DNA of 64,000 nt from Mycetocola miduiensis. Its GTDB lineage: Bacteria > Actinomycetota > Actinomycetes > Actinomycetales > Microbacteriaceae. Each line of letters starts with the position of its first letter. Within the stretch, counting starts at the first letter, position 1. Position numbers and translations under genes: made by a program. This document shows, piece after piece, positions 8,949 through 18,575 of the stretch. The notes beneath the pieces were generated by a model. The model saw only the letters and a list, made by a program, of their open reading frames with translations. It was not told the origin of the DNA and ran no database searches. The DNA lies in assembly GCF_900115155.1 (NCBI RefSeq), contig NZ_FOVM01000002.1, positions 312,550 to 376,549 on the forward strand, in the 5' to 3' direction.

Positions 8949-11900
8949 TCAGCGCAGCGACGTGATCCCACGGGCCGCAGCCTTGAGATCGCGGATCCGG
9001 CTTTCGTAGGTCGCCGCCAACACGATGAGGGTCACGCCGCCGACGCCCGCCCACAGCCACCACGGGACGCTGCCGTACAGATCGGAGATCCAGGGCCAGA
9101 GCTGCGCCAGCCCGTGCGCAACCACGACGACCGCGCCGATCAGCGTGGGTGCCTGTAGCTTCAGCGCGAGGCCCGCACCGAACACGAGGAGAGCGACGAC
9201 ACCCAGGGTGACGACCCGCCAGAGCTCGTTCGATAAACCGAGGTTCGCGACCAGCGACGGCACCAGGAGAACACCGAGACCCGGCCCGAGTTCTGCCCAG
9301 GAGCCACGCTTCTGGTGGCGGCTGAGCCGAACACCACCCACGATCAGTGCGACCGCGAGGGGGACGGTAGCGAGCTCGAACGGATCGACGGTCCCGGTAA
9401 CCAGGAGCGCGCAGGCGAGGACGACGGCGCAGCCGGCGGATGCCCAGCGGAAGGCTGGCGAGAATTCATCGTGAACGGATGCTGTGATCAGATAGCCGCA
9501 CAGTACGACCAGCACCAGGAGTCCACGCCACGCGTCGAGGTTGCCGGTGAGAAGTGCTGTGAGGGTTGGCAGGGTGAGTACCAGAACGGATGCCACGACT
9601 GCCGCCGTTGCGAGCGCGGCCGGTGTCTGCCGTTGGCGGTGCCAGAGCAGGCCTGCCGCAAGAAGGAGGAAGGCGCCACCCGCCGACCACACCTCGAACG
9701 GAATGCTCGAGCCATCCCGGTTGATGGCGGCGCTTCCGACAGAGGTAAGGGTCGCACCTGAGACGCCGGCGAGCCATACGACGACACTGCAGCGGAGGCC
9801 ACGGAACACCGGAGGAAGGAAAGCGCCTGCGGCGATGAGGATTGCACACATCCCGAGCACGACACCCGTTCTCAGCGGCTCGGCCCCGGCGGAGGCAATT
9901 GCGCTCGGGCCGACGCTGACCGCGAGTGCTGCAGCGAGAAGGGCGGAGCGTCCCGGCTGGACCCGTCCGTCCGCCACCGGCCGCCGAATGAGGAGAACAC
10001 CGAGGATGGCGAACAGAAGGGCGGACACCGGCAGAGTGTAGAACTCGACAACAGTGACGTCGGCGCGCAGGAGTCCGAGCCAGAGCCCGGCGACAGCGAG
10101 GGGGAGCCCCAGCCATGCCACGTGCCGACGGGGCGAGGTCCCGGCGACGATGTCGCCGTCGCCGCTGGCGACGAGGACCGCGGCGACAGCGAGAAGCACG
10201 AGTGTGAGCCAGCCAAGCTCCGGTTCGACCGTCGCCGAAACTACGACGGCAACGGCGGCGACAGCCAGGGCACCGTCCCATCCGACGCGCGCTGGGGACG
10301 TTCCGGGGAGGCCGTCTCGTCGCGGGAACAGGACCGCCCCGACCGCCGCCAGGACCACGATCGCACCGGCGAGAACCACTCCGGTCGCCTGATCCCGCTG
10401 GGCGCCGAATAGGAGGGCCGGGGCGAATTCGGGCCAGGCGATGTCGACGGCCCCGACGATCGCGGCCGGCGCGACGGCCGCAGTGACGAAACGTTCGGGC
10501 CAGGCGGCCGCCCGCCCCGGGACCTGCCACGCCAGGCTCGCCGCTGCGGCCGCAACCACCGTCGCGAAAAGGGGCACCGGACTTCCCTGGGCGTACAGTT
10601 CCGAAATCCCGATGACTGCTGCGACGGCGGCAACGGCGGAAAGTACGGCAGCGTCTGCCCGGCTGAGCAGATCGACGGCGAACGGAATTGCGGCGCCGAC
10701 GAGGAGTGCGACGACTGTCATCCACAGCGCTGGCATCGCCACTCCGGCTGTCGTGCCGGTGACCGATTCGAACCATGCTGGCACCATCCGCGCGCTGAGA
10801 ACGAGCGCGATCGCGGCCGAACCGGTCGCGATCACGGCCAACGCTGCCGTCACCGGAGCCGCCGCGAGCCGGACGAGAGTCTGCCTGGCGGACGCGAGCA
10901 ACACCACCGAGGCGATGGCGGTCACCGGGAAGGTGGCCGTGCTGGTGAGGCCGATCGTGCCGAAGACGACAACGGCCGCGGCGAACACGATGCCGAGCGC
11001 CAGGCGTAGAGCAGCCTGCTCCACCACGACGACAGCCGCGAGCAGGGCAGCGGCGAGAAAACCGAGACACAGGGCGGATGCCACGGGCTGGCCGATCGAC
11101 GCCGAGGCACCGATGAGGCCGAGCCCGCCGATGCCGGCGGGAATCCAGCTCGACCCTTGAGCACGCCCGAGGGTCGCGAGGGTCGCGATGCCGATGGCTG
11201 CGACGAGTATCAGGGCGAGCGGGGACTCGATTCCCATCTGAACGAGCGGATTCGCCGGTACCCCGAACGCGGGAACGCTGAACGGTGTCGTCGTGGCTCC
11301 CCAGGCGGACGTCGCGACGGTGAACCCGAACGCGGGCGCCGCCGCGAGCCCGGCAACGCCGAGTGGGATCACCGCGGCGAGACGGAGCGCGGGAACCAGG
11401 CGGGCGAGTGGCGCAACGTGGGTGAGAGCGGCGACGAGAAGAGCCGCGAGGGCGGTGACGGATGCCGGCAACCAGAGAATGGCATCCACGACCCGGCCCC
11501 CGAGGAACAGGGACAGACCGGCGCCTGAGGCGGCGAGACCCAGGCCCACGGCCGCGATCACATCCCAGGCGTTCAGGCCGATCGGCCTCGCAGCATCCGC
11601 TCCGTCGGGGACTCGCCGGGCGGGCGCGGCAGCGAGCATGACGAGCCACACTCCGGCGACGACCGCGAACGCCATGCTCCGGGCCGCCGGCAGTTCCGGG
11701 AACGCTCCGAACGCGCAGAGCGCGGCCACGGCAGTGGCGATCATGCCGCCGGCCAGGAGGATCGTCCGCTCGAGCGGGCGCTCTAGCCGGGTCCAGATCA
11801 GTGACGCGACGCCGACGCTGGTGAGAGCGGTCCAGGCGCGGGTCCAGCCGTCGACGTCGACGAGCAACCCCTGGACGAGGGCGAAACTCGCGAACGGCCC

Positions 11901-12839
11901 GATCAGCACCGCGGACAGTGAGAGGGTTCGGAGTGGGATCGCGCGGGCGCCGACCGCGAGAAGGGCGGTGAGAAGACCCGCTGAGAGACCTGCGTACAGC
12001 CAGCCGTCGATGTTCGCGGAGCCGAACACTCCGTTAGCCCGGATGATCCACAGGTCGAGCAGGAACAGGACAACAGCAAGCGATGCGATACCTTCGGCGG
12101 TGCCCTGCAACCGTCGGCGGAGTAGCAGAACGGCGACCCCGAACACGGCAACGCTTGCCACGCCGGTGAGCAGCGACCGCACCTCAAGGCTCGCCACAAG
12201 GTACGCGACGAGGACGAAGAACAACGCCATGACCGATACGAGGATCACGCCGACGGTCAGCATGAGGATTTGCACACCGGAACGCCGCGGTTTTGCGGCC
12301 ATGGGATGCTCTGTGCTGGACGGGTGCTGCGGCTGCGGCACCCGGTTCCCGGTTGCGAAGGGGTTGGATTGACCTTGCGTGTTCGAAGCGAGAGTGGCAG
12401 CCGGCTGCGCGGTGGGGAACGGCTGGGGAACGGGGTATGCCTGCGGGGCGTACACCGGCACGGCGGCTGCGGCGGCACGGGCTCGGGTTACGACCTGTTC
12501 CCGCTCCATCTGGGCACCGCGCATGCGGGTGAGGAGCACCTGTCGTGAGGACTCAGCGAGAGCGACGGCACTGCCGGCCTCAAGCAGGAGGTGCGCTTCG
12601 GGGACGCTGAGGTCGAGACGACATACCGTGCACACCGGGCCGGTGGACCCGTCCAGCACTGTCGGGAGCGGCGCAATGGCGATCGTCCCGAAGCAGGCAG
12701 GGCACAGTGTCGTGTCGGTGAGAAACTCTGGCCGGAGAGGCCAGCGGGCCGGAACCCCGTTGGGGCCTGAAGGGCTCGATGTCGATGGCGTCGATGTCGA
12801 TGGCGTCGATGGCGCAGGAAAGCCCGGTGTCGGAGACAT
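8949..12839 (-). CDS. Very large polytopic membrane protein, SCO7613 C-terminal-domain type
   Basis: A 1296-residue protein. The N-terminus is low-complexity (PSTPSTSTPSTSSP), followed by a possible zinc ribbon, CPACFG near residue 46 and CTVCRL near residue 71, then a basic helix and a proline/glutamine-rich linker to about residue 180. The rest consists almost entirely of hydrophobic segments, roughly thirty or more, rich in alanine, valine and leucine, some separated by short R-x-R loops. This layout matches membrane proteins annotated as SCO7613 C-terminal domain proteins in actinobacteria, whose function is unknown. The start ATG at 12839 excludes an upstream stretch of unlikely composition; there is no strong Shine-Dalgarno. 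It stands alone, divergent from the carbonic anhydrase-like gene. Confidence 0.85.
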   Translation of the reverse strand: MSPTPGFPAPSTPSTSTPSTSSPSGPNGVPARWPLRPEFLTDTTLCPACFGTIAIAPLPTVLDGSTGPVCTVCRLDLSVPEAHLLLEAGSAVALAESSRQVLLTRMRGAQMEREQVVTRARAAAAAVPVYAPQAYPVPQPFPTAQPAATLASNTQGQSNPFATGNRVPQPQHPSSTEHPMAAKPRRSGVQILMLTVGVILVSVMALFFVLVAYLVASLEVRSLLTGVASVAVFGVAVLLLRRRLQGTAEGIASLAVVLFLLDLWIIRANGVFGSANIDGWLYAGLSAGLLTALLAVGARAIPLRTLSLSAVLIGPFASFALVQGLLVDVDGWTRAWTALTSVGVASLIWTRLERPLERTILLAGGMIATAVAALCAFGAFPELPAARSMAFAVVAGVWLVMLAAAPARRVPDGADAARPIGLNAWDVIAAVGLGLAASGAGLSLFLGGRVVDAILWLPASVTALAALLVAALTHVAPLARLVPALRLAAVIPLGVAGLAAAPAFGFTVATSAWGATTTPFSVPAFGVPANPLVQMGIESPLALILVAAIGIATLATLGRAQGSSWIPAGIGGLGLIGASASIGQPVASALCLGFLAAALLAAVVVVEQAALRLALGIVFAAAVVVFGTIGLTSTATFPVTAIASVVLLASARQTLVRLAAAPVTAALAVIATGSAAIALVLSARMVPAWFESVTGTTAGVAMPALWMTVVALLVGAAIPFAVDLLSRADAAVLSAVAAVAAVIGISELYAQGSPVPLFATVVAAAAASLAWQVPGRAAAWPERFVTAAVAPAAIVGAVDIAWPEFAPALLFGAQRDQATGVVLAGAIVVLAAVGAVLFPRRDGLPGTSPARVGWDGALAVAAVAVVVSATVEPELGWLTLVLLAVAAVLVASGDGDIVAGTSPRRHVAWLGLPLAVAGLWLGLLRADVTVVEFYTLPVSALLFAILGVLLIRRPVADGRVQPGRSALLAAALAVSVGPSAIASAGAEPLRTGVVLGMCAILIAAGAFLPPVFRGLRCSVVVWLAGVSGATLTSVGSAAINRDGSSIPFEVWSAGGAFLLLAAGLLWHRQRQTPAALATAAVVASVLVLTLPTLTALLTGNLDAWRGLLVLVVLCGYLITASVHDEFSPAFRWASAGCAVVLACALLVTGTVDPFELATVPLAVALIVGGVRLSRHQKRGSWAELGPGLGVLLVPSLVANLGLSNELWRVVTLGVVALLVFGAGLALKLQAPTLIGAVVVVAHGLAQLWPWISDLYGSVPWWLWAGVGGVTLIVLAATYESRIRDLKAAARGITSLR

Positions 12840-12940
12840 GGCCCCGATTGTGGCAGAGCCGCGACGCGCGTGGGCGTCGTTGGGCGATTGGGGGACAAGA
12901 CGGCCGTGTGGAGAAAATCCGGTCGCGATAGGGTGACGGC

Positions 12941-13480
12941 ATGACGAGCGACAGCGCAGCAAGCATCATCCCGCTATCCGGCATGGACGGACCGGTGATC
13001 GCCGACACGGCCTTCGTCGCACCCGGAGCACGGATCGTCGGAAACGTCACGCTGAAGGAGGCGTCAAGCGTCTGGTACAACGCCGTCCTCCGTGCTGACT
13101 CCGCCTCCATCGAACTCGGTGAGGGCAGCAACATCCAGGACGGCGTCGCGGTGCATGTGGATTCCTCGTCGCCCGTGGTCATCGGGCGCAACGTGTCGGT
13201 CGGTCACAATGCTGTCGTGCACGGCTGCACCATCGGGGACACCGTGCTTGTCGGCATGGGAGCCGTCGTACTCAGTGGTGCGGTCATCGGCGACGAATGC
13301 CTCATCGCCGGGGGAGCGGTCGTGCTCTCCGGCGCCGTGATCCCGCCTCGGTCACTCGTCGCAGGAGTGCCGGGGAAAGTGCGCCGGGAGCTGACCGACG
13401 ACGAGGTGGACGGCATCCGCAAGAACGCCGAGATCTACCTCGAACACACCCGGCACCACGCCCAGTCGCTCAGAGGCTGA
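12941..13480 (+). CDS. Gamma-carbonic anhydrase family protein (left-handed beta-helix)
   Basis: A 179-residue hexapeptide-repeat protein that would form trimers. The repeats are clear from about residue 25 to 145 (for example VAPGARIVGNVTL, GMGAVVLSGAVIGDE). The three zinc-ligand histidines of the gamma class are present as H72 (AVHVD), H89 (VGHN) and H94 (VVHGC). Members hydrate CO2 or bind CoA-type ligands; many bacterial members have weak or no anhydrase activity, so the reaction is not certain. It is divergent from the large membrane protein gene with a 101-bp promoter gap. Confidence 0.9.
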   Translation: MTSDSAASIIPLSGMDGPVIADTAFVAPGARIVGNVTLKEASSVWYNAVLRADSASIELGEGSNIQDGVAVHVDSSSPVVIGRNVSVGHNAVVHGCTIGDTVLVGMGAVVLSGAVIGDECLIAGGAVVLSGAVIPPRSLVAGVPGKVRRELTDDEVDGIRKNAEIYLEHTRHHAQSLRG

Positions 13481-13484
13481 TCGC

Positions 13485-13670
13485 CTAGTCGGACCCGTAC
13501 TTCCTGATCCACCGTCGGTGTGAGGTCATGGCCGTGCCAAGGCACACCGCGGAAGCCACCATGAGACCGACACCCGCTCCGAAACGCCCGGTGCCGAGAA
13601 AAATGCCGGCTGCGACGAAGAGCGCAACACCGACAGCGGTCCAGATCGAGTGAGGGCGGAGCATCTTCAT
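13485..13670 (-). CDS. Small two-helix membrane protein, hypothetical
   Basis: A 61-residue protein with two predicted membrane segments at about 10-25 and 30-48, separated by a short TGRFGAG turn, and a basic C-terminal tail (HRRWIRKYGSD). I do not recognise the family. It is convergent with the gamma-carbonic anhydrase gene, only 4 bp away, and its start lies 53 bp from the 3' end of the tRNA-Gly gene on the same strand. The hydrophobic pattern and tight fit favour a real gene; a small chance remains that it is spurious. Confidence 0.6.
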   Translation of the reverse strand: MKMLRPHSIWTAVGVALFVAAGIFLGTGRFGAGVGLMVASAVCLGTAMTSHRRWIRKYGSD

Positions 13671-13722
13671 TGCTTCACCTTTGACTCGCCGGTATCGAAC
13701 GTGCCGGTGCTGAACGGGGAAC

Positions 13723-13796
13723 TGGAGGGGATGACGGGAATCGAACCCGCGTGATCAGTTTGGAAGACTGAGGCTCTACCATTGAGCTACATCCCC
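13723..13796 (-). tRNA. tRNA-Gly (anticodon TCC)
   Basis: Read on the minus strand, acceptor GGGGATG pairs with CATCCCC, followed by TA, the D stem GCTC, an anticodon loop CTTCCAA with anticodon TCC, a T arm with GTTCGATTC, discriminator T and an encoded CCA. U73 is usual for bacterial glycine tRNA. Confidence 0.95.
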
Positions 13797-13962
13797 GCGG
13801 CCGGAAGACCGGCACCCGAATATCGTAGTACACGTTTCGGGGTCGGATGTGCAGCCACCTGTTACGGCGGTTTTTTACCGGCATCCGTGCATTAGACTGT
13901 CGGAGGCCTTCCATTACCGCCTTCTTGATTGGTGTGTGAGTCCACACCGGTAGTTCAGCTAC

Positions 13963-14036
13963 CGGGGCGTAGCTCAGCTTGGTAGAGCGCCCGGTTTGGG
14001 ACCGGGAGGTCGCAGGTTCGAATCCTGTCGCCCCGA
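13963..14036 (+). tRNA. tRNA-Pro (anticodon TGG)
   Basis: Acceptor CGGGGCG pairs with CGCCCCG, followed by TA, the D stem GCTC, an anticodon stem CCGGT/ACCGG around a loop with anticodon TGG, a T arm with GTTCGAATC and discriminator A. The CCA end is not encoded, so it must be added enzymatically. It lies 57 bp before tig on the same strand. Confidence 0.95.
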
Positions 14037-14093
14037 CAAGTCCGACCTCCTCAGATCGAGGAAAAAATCCACAACACAGGAGAACACACCAAC

Positions 14094-15521
14094 GTGAAAT
14101 CCACGGTCGAAAAGCTCAGCCCCACACGTGTCAAGCTCGCCATCTCGGTGACGCCTGAAGACCTGAAGCCGAGCATCACCCACGCCTACGGCCACATCGC
14201 CGAACAGGTCAACATCCCCGGATTCCGCAAGGGCAAGGTTCCGCCGGCGATCATCGACCAGCGCATGGGCAAAGGCGCCGTTCTGGAGCACGCGGTCAAC
14301 GAAGGCCTCGACGGCTTCTACCGCGCCGCTGTCGAAGAGCACAGCATCCGCACCCTCGGACGCCCCCAGGCTGACATCGTCGAGTGGCCCAGCGACAAGG
14401 ACTTCTCGGGAGACCTGCAGCTCGCCATTGAGGTCGACGTGCGCCCAGAGATCACCCTGCCGTCCTACGACGACATCACCATCGAGGTCGATGAAGCCGA
14501 GATCACCGACGAGGACGTCACCGCTGAGCTCGACAAGCTCCGCACCCGCTTCGGCACGCTCGTCACCGTCGACCGCCCCGCGAAGACCGGTGACTTCGTC
14601 CAGATCGACCTCGTCGCCACGATCAACGGCGAAGAAGTAGACAACGCCACCGGCATCTCCTACGAGGTCGGCTCAGGCGACCTGATCGAGGGCATCGACG
14701 AGGCGCTCGAGTCGCTCACCGCCGGTGAAGTCACCACTTTCAGCGCACCGCTGCTCGGTGGCGAGCACGAGGGCGAGAACGCCGAGATCACTGTCACCGT
14801 CGGCGCCGTCAAGGAACGCGAAATGCCCGCGGCTGACGACGACTTCGCTCAGATCGCCAGCGAGTTCGACACCATCGCCGAGCTCACCGAGAGCCTCAAG
14901 GAGCAGGTCGCGCGCCAGAAGGCGTTCGGTCAGGGCGCTTCTGCCCGCACCAAGCTGCTCGAGAAGCTCGTCGAGCTCGTCGAGATTCCCGTTCCGGAGA
15001 AGCTCGTCGAAGACGAAGTACACCGTCACCTCGAGGGCGAAGGCCGACTCGAAGACGACGAGCACCGCGCTGAGGTCACCGTTTCGAGCGAGGCCACGTT
15101 CAAGCAGCAGATGCTCCTCGACACCATCGCCGAGGCCGAGAACGTCCAGGTCAGCCAGGATGAACTGACCCAGTACCTGATCCAGGGCGCTGCGCAGTAC
15201 AACATGGAGCCGGGCGAGTTCATCAAGGTCCTCGACGAGAACGGCCAGATCCCGGCAATGGTCGGAGAGGTCGCCCGCAACAAGGCCCTCGCCGTCGTGC
15301 TTGCGAAGACCACCGTCGTCGACACAGCCGGCAAGCCTGTGGACCTGACCGGATTCGTTCCGACCGATGAGGACGAGACCGAAGAGCTTGTGGCCGAAGA
15401 GGCTTCTGCCGATGAGGCTCCGGCCGATGAGGCTCCGGCTGACGAGACCACCACGGACGAGGCTGCGGCCGAGGCTGACAAGCCCAAGAAGGCCAAGAAG
15501 ACCGCGAAGACCGAGAAGTAG
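14094..15521 (+). CDS. tig: Trigger factor, ribosome-associated chaperone
   Basis: A 475-residue folding factor that binds nascent chains at the ribosome exit. Residues 1-150 form the ribosome-binding domain with the signature [10 protein letters not shown] prolyl isomerase (FKBP-like) domain follows (about 160-245; [16 protein letters not shown]), then the C-terminal chaperone arms. The last 50 residues are an unstructured acidic repeat ([12 protein letters not shown]) ending in a lysine-rich tail, a lineage feature absent from E. coli. The start is GTG at 14094 behind ACAGGAGAAC. It precedes the clpP1-clpP2-clpX block, the conserved tig-clp order, and is followed by its own hairpin terminator. 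Confidence 0.97.
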   Translation: MKSTVEKLSPTRVKLAISVTPEDLKPSITHAYGHIAEQVNIPGFRKGKVPPAIIDQRMGKGAVLEHAVNEGLDGFYRAAVEEHSIRTLGRPQADIVEWPSDKDFSGDLQLAIEVDVRPEITLPSYDDITIEVDEAEITDEDVTAELDKLRTRFGTLVTVDRPAKTGDFVQIDLVATINGEEVDNATGISYEVGSGDLIEGIDEALESLTAGEVTTFSAPLLGGEHEGENAEITVTVGAVKEREMPAADDDFAQIASEFDTIAELTESLKEQVARQKAFGQGASARTKLLEKLVELVEIPVPEKLVEDEVHRHLEGEGRLEDDEHRAEVTVSSEATFKQQMLLDTIAEAENVQVSQDELTQYLIQGAAQYNMEPGEFIKVLDENGQIPAMVGEVARNKALAVVLAKTTVVDTAGKPVDLTGFVPTDEDETEELVAEEASADEAPADEAPADETTTDEAAAEADKPKKAKKTAKTEK

Positions 15522-15534
15522 GTTTTCTCACGAT

Positions 15535-15564
15535 GGATGCCCCGGGAGTGATTCCGGGGCATCC
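15535..15564 (+). terminator. Hairpin terminator after tig
   Basis: Eleven-bp perfect arms (GGATGCCCCGG at 15535-15545 and its complement at 15554-15564) with an 8-nt loop, followed by GTCATTT. The T tract is weak, so termination may be partial. Confidence 0.65.
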
Positions 15565-15673
15565 GTCATTTAACCGCGGGGCGGCGCGATATCTGCCCAC
15601 GGCGAACAGAGCAGTTCCGGTGCGTTGGCTCCGATAGATTCGATTACACGCAACAACTGAAATGGAGCGCGAC

Positions 15674-16261
15674 ATGGCCGAACTGACACTGCCCAACAGT
15701 GTTTTTGACCGACTGCTGAAGGATCGCATCATCTGGCTCGGCGCCGAGGTCCGCGATGAGAACGCGAACGAGATCGCTGCGAAGCTGTTGCTGCTCGCGG
15801 CTGAGGATTCCAAGCGGGACATCTACCTGTACATCAACTCGCCCGGTGGCTCGATCACCGCGGGCATGGCGATCTACGACACCATGCAGTTCGTTCCGAA
15901 TGACATCGTCACCGTCGGCATCGGCATGGCCGCGTCGATGGGCCAGCTTCTGCTGACCGCGGGGACGAAGGGCAAGCGGTACATCACGCCGAACGCCCGC
16001 GTGCTGCTGCACCAGCCGCACGGTGGCTTCGGTGGAACGTCGAGCGACATCCAGACCCAGGCGCAGCTCATCCTCGACATGAAGCGCCGCCTGGCCGAGA
16101 TCACCGCTGCGCAGACCGGCAAGACCGTCGAGCAGATCAACGCCGACGGCGACCGCGACCGCTGGTTCAGCGCGCAGGAAGCCCTCGAGTACGGGTTCGT
16201 CGACCACATCCGCGAATCGGCCACTGATGTGACCGGTGGCGGCGGAACCGAATCCAACTAA
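15674..16261 (+). CDS. clpP: ATP-dependent Clp protease proteolytic subunit 1
   Basis: A 195-residue serine peptidase subunit. The catalytic triad is visible as S88 (GMAASMG), H113 (LLHQPHG) and D162 (GDRDRW), with the oxyanion-hole motif [12 protein letters not shown]. Actinobacterial ClpP1 and ClpP2 form a mixed two-ring complex that degrades proteins unfolded by ClpX or ClpC. The start at 15674 (MAELTLPN) was chosen over an in-frame ATG 12 nt upstream because GGAG sits 6 nt before it. clpP2 follows after 29 bp, so the two subunits are made together. Confidence 0.95.
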   Translation: MAELTLPNSVFDRLLKDRIIWLGAEVRDENANEIAAKLLLLAAEDSKRDIYLYINSPGGSITAGMAIYDTMQFVPNDIVTVGIGMAASMGQLLLTAGTKGKRYITPNARVLLHQPHGGFGGTSSDIQTQAQLILDMKRRLAEITAAQTGKTVEQINADGDRDRWFSAQEALEYGFVDHIRESATDVTGGGGTESN

Positions 16262-16290
16262 GCGTCGAGAAACCAAGAGGACAGAACACT

Positions 16291-16992
16291 ATGGAAACCC
16301 CGACCTTCCGCGCCGCAGGCAACTTCGCTGCAACAGCGGCTGCCATGCCGAACTCCCGGTACATCCTGCCGAGCTTCGAGGAGCGCACCGCTTACGGCTA
16401 CAAGCGCCAGGACCCTTACGCCAAGCTCTTTGAGGACCGCATCATCTTCCTCGGCGTACAGGTCGATGACGCATCCGCTGACGACGTCATGGCGCAGCTG
16501 CTTGTGCTTGAGAGCATGGACCCCGACCGCGACATCGTCATGTACATCAACTCACCGGGTGGATCGTTCACAGCGATGACGGCGATCTACGACACGATGC
16601 AGTACATCCGTCCGCACATCCAGACCGTCGTGCTCGGCCAGGCGGCGTCCGCCGCAGCTGTGCTCACCGCGGCAGGCACCCCCGGCAAGCGGCTCGCCCT
16701 GCCGAACGCCCGCATCCTCATCCACCAGCCCGCCATCGGCGAGGCCGGCCAGGGCCAGGCATCCGACATCGAGATCCAGGCGGCTGAGATCCTGCGCATG
16801 CGCGTCTGGCTCGAGGAGACCCTGTCCGCACACTCCAACCGCAGTGTTGAGCAGGTCAACAAGGACATCGACCGTGACAAGATCCTGTCGGCGTCCGAGG
16901 CCCTCGAGTACGGCCTGATCGACCAGGTGCTCACCAGTCGCAAGCACCTGCCGACGCTGAACAAGACCGCGTCAGGCGCCATCGCGTCCTGA
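16291..16992 (+). CDS. clpP: ATP-dependent Clp protease proteolytic subunit 2
   Basis: A 233-residue paralogue of the preceding gene with a longer N-terminus that is probably processed. The triad is S120 (GQAASAAA), H145 (LIHQPAIG) and D196 (DIDRDKIL), with [12 protein letters not shown] as the oxyanion region. In actinobacteria this subunit usually contacts the ATPase. It is transcribed with clpP1 and followed by a strong terminator, so clpX downstream must have its own promoter in the 115-bp gap. Confidence 0.95.
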   Translation: METPTFRAAGNFAATAAAMPNSRYILPSFEERTAYGYKRQDPYAKLFEDRIIFLGVQVDDASADDVMAQLLVLESMDPDRDIVMYINSPGGSFTAMTAIYDTMQYIRPHIQTVVLGQAASAAAVLTAAGTPGKRLALPNARILIHQPAIGEAGQGQASDIEIQAAEILRMRVWLEETLSAHSNRSVEQVNKDIDRDKILSASEALEYGLIDQVLTSRKHLPTLNKTASGAIAS

Positions 16993-17016
16993 GCGCACGC
17001 GCCATCCAGAATCAAG

Positions 17017-17050
17017 AAAACGGAGCCGGGGGAGACCCCGGCTCCGTTTT
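17017..17050 (+). terminator. Rho-independent terminator after clpP1-clpP2
   Basis: Perfect 15-bp arms (AAAACGGAGCCGGGG at 17017-17031, complement at 17036-17050) with a GAGA loop, ending in TTTTG. This is one of the strongest terminators in the window and closes the clpP operon. Confidence 0.92.
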
Positions 17051-17166
17051 GTTCGCTGTAGGCAATCGTGAGTTTTTCGAGACAGGGCAGCCCGCTTGCA
17101 GTGCGATGTCGCAGGTTCGGGTTAGGCTCAATTCAGGCAACCGGCCAGTAAGAGGAGTGTGGACAG

Positions 17167-18444
17167 ATGGCTCGAATCGGTGAGAGCGCCGACCTGCTCA
17201 AATGTTCCTTCTGTGGCAAGAGCCAGAAGCAGGTCCAGCAGCTCATTGCGGGGCCGGGCGTGTACATCTGCGACGAATGCGTCGAGTTGTGCAACGAGAT
17301 CATCGAGGAACGTCTTGCCGAGGCCGGCGAAGCAGCCGCCCCCGACTTCGAACTGCCCAAACCCAAGGAGATCTTCAACTTCCTTGAGGAGTACGTGATC
17401 GGTCAGGAGCCAGCGAAGCGGGCGCTTTCCGTCGCTGTGTACAACCATTACAAGCGAACCCGGGCACGCACGACGCTCACCAGTGCCGACACGATCGCCG
17501 ACGACGTCGAGATCGCGAAGAGCAACATCCTGCTGATCGGCCCGACCGGCTGCGGCAAGACCTATCTTGCCCAGACCCTCGCCAAGCGGCTGAACGTTCC
17601 CTTCGCCGTCGCTGACGCCACCGCGCTGACCGAGGCCGGTTACGTCGGTGAAGACGTCGAGAACATTCTGTTGAAGCTGATCCAGGCGGCTGACTACGAC
17701 GTCAAGCGCGCTGAAACAGGCATCATCTACATCGACGAGGTCGACAAGATCGCCCGCAAGGCCGAGAACCCGTCGATCACCCGCGACGTCTCCGGTGAAG
17801 GCGTGCAGCAGGCGCTGCTGAAAATCCTCGAGGGCACCGTCGCATCCGTTCCCCCGCAGGGCGGGCGCAAGCATCCGCACCAGGAATTCATCCAGATCGA
17901 CACCACCAACGTGCTCTTCATCGTCGCCGGTGCATTCGCCGGGCTCGAAGAGATCATCTCGTCGCGGGCAGGCAAGAAGGGCATCGGCTTCGGTGCCCCA
18001 CTGCACTCCAAGGGCGACGACATGAACCTGTTCAGCGAGGTTCTGCCAGAAGACCTGCACAAGTTCGGCCTCATCCCGGAGTTCATCGGGCGTCTCCCGG
18101 TCGTCACCACAGTGACGCCACTCGACCAGCACGCGCTGATGGAGATCCTCACCGTTCCGAAGAACGCCCTTGTGCGGCAGTACCAGCGCATGTTCCAGAT
18201 CGACGGTGTCGAGCTGGAGTTCGAGCAGAGTGCACTCGAGGCGATCGCCGACCTGGCTGTGCTGCGCAAGACCGGTGCCCGTGGGCTCCGTGCGATCCTC
18301 GAAGAGGTTCTCGGCCCGGTGATGTTCGAGGTGCCGTCGACCGAAGAGGTGGCGCGCGTCGTGATCACCCGGGAGTCGGTTCTGGAAAACGCGGCACCGA
18401 CGATTGTTCCCCACAAGCCGCGTCGCCAAGAGAAGTCAGCGTAG
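17167..18444 (+). CDS. clpX: ATP-dependent Clp protease ATP-binding subunit ClpX
   Basis: A 425-residue AAA+ unfoldase that recognises tagged substrates and feeds them to ClpP. The N-terminal zinc-binding domain has C13, C16, C35 and C38. Walker A is GPTGCGKT at 125-132, the pore loop is GYVG, Walker B is IIYIDEVDK, and the ClpP-docking loop contains KKGIGFGAP. Sensor 2 lies in TGARGLRAI. The ribosome binding site AGAGGAG precedes the ATG. Monocistronic by position: an upstream terminator and a downstream repeat element isolate it. Confidence 0.97.
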   Translation: MARIGESADLLKCSFCGKSQKQVQQLIAGPGVYICDECVELCNEIIEERLAEAGEAAAPDFELPKPKEIFNFLEEYVIGQEPAKRALSVAVYNHYKRTRARTTLTSADTIADDVEIAKSNILLIGPTGCGKTYLAQTLAKRLNVPFAVADATALTEAGYVGEDVENILLKLIQAADYDVKRAETGIIYIDEVDKIARKAENPSITRDVSGEGVQQALLKILEGTVASVPPQGGRKHPHQEFIQIDTTNVLFIVAGAFAGLEEIISSRAGKKGIGFGAPLHSKGDDMNLFSEVLPEDLHKFGLIPEFIGRLPVVTTVTPLDQHALMEILTVPKNALVRQYQRMFQIDGVELEFEQSALEAIADLAVLRKTGARGLRAILEEVLGPVMFEVPSTEEVARVVITRESVLENAAPTIVPHKPRRQEKSA

Positions 18445-18478
18445 CCAGCATCCGTCGGGCGCAAGTTCGGCGAATCGT

Positions 18479-18566
18479 CGATCGGTCCCAAAGGGCTGTT
18501 CGATCGCGCACGAACGACCCCTTGGGCCAGATCGATGGTGGGAACGACCCTTTGGGCCCAACCGAT
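18479..18566. repeat. Diverged CGATTGGGCC-family hairpin element
   Basis: Between the convergent clpX and M3 peptidase genes. Two reversed arms (GGTCCCAAAGGGC-type and CCCTTTGGGCCCAACCG) surround CACGAACGACC. Read in this orientation it resembles the reverse complement of the units at 39208-39816 in the order CGAT-YGG-CC, AAGGGCTG, CACGAAC, CTT-GGCC, ATCG. It could act as a shared terminator. Confidence 0.6.
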
Positions 18567-18575
18567 ACGCTCGGG

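Noticed and set aside
9466-11649. A 727-codon minus-strand open frame inside the large membrane protein gene
   Set aside because: It is a shifted frame of the same gene, with arginine/proline-rich composition typical of out-of-frame high-GC sequence.
12781-12835. Short GATGTCGATGGCGTC repeat suspected as a regulatory or CRISPR-like repeat
   Set aside because: It is in-frame coding sequence for the TPSTSTPSTSS low-complexity N-terminus of the large membrane protein.
17052-17166. A ClgR operator or consensus promoter in front of clpX
   Set aside because: A TTGCAG and TAGGCT are present but 21 bp apart, and no convincing ClgR palindrome was found.
17128-18429. Long minus-strand frame opposite clpX
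   Set aside because: clpX is complete with all motifs; the opposite frame has no recognisable domain or ribosome site.
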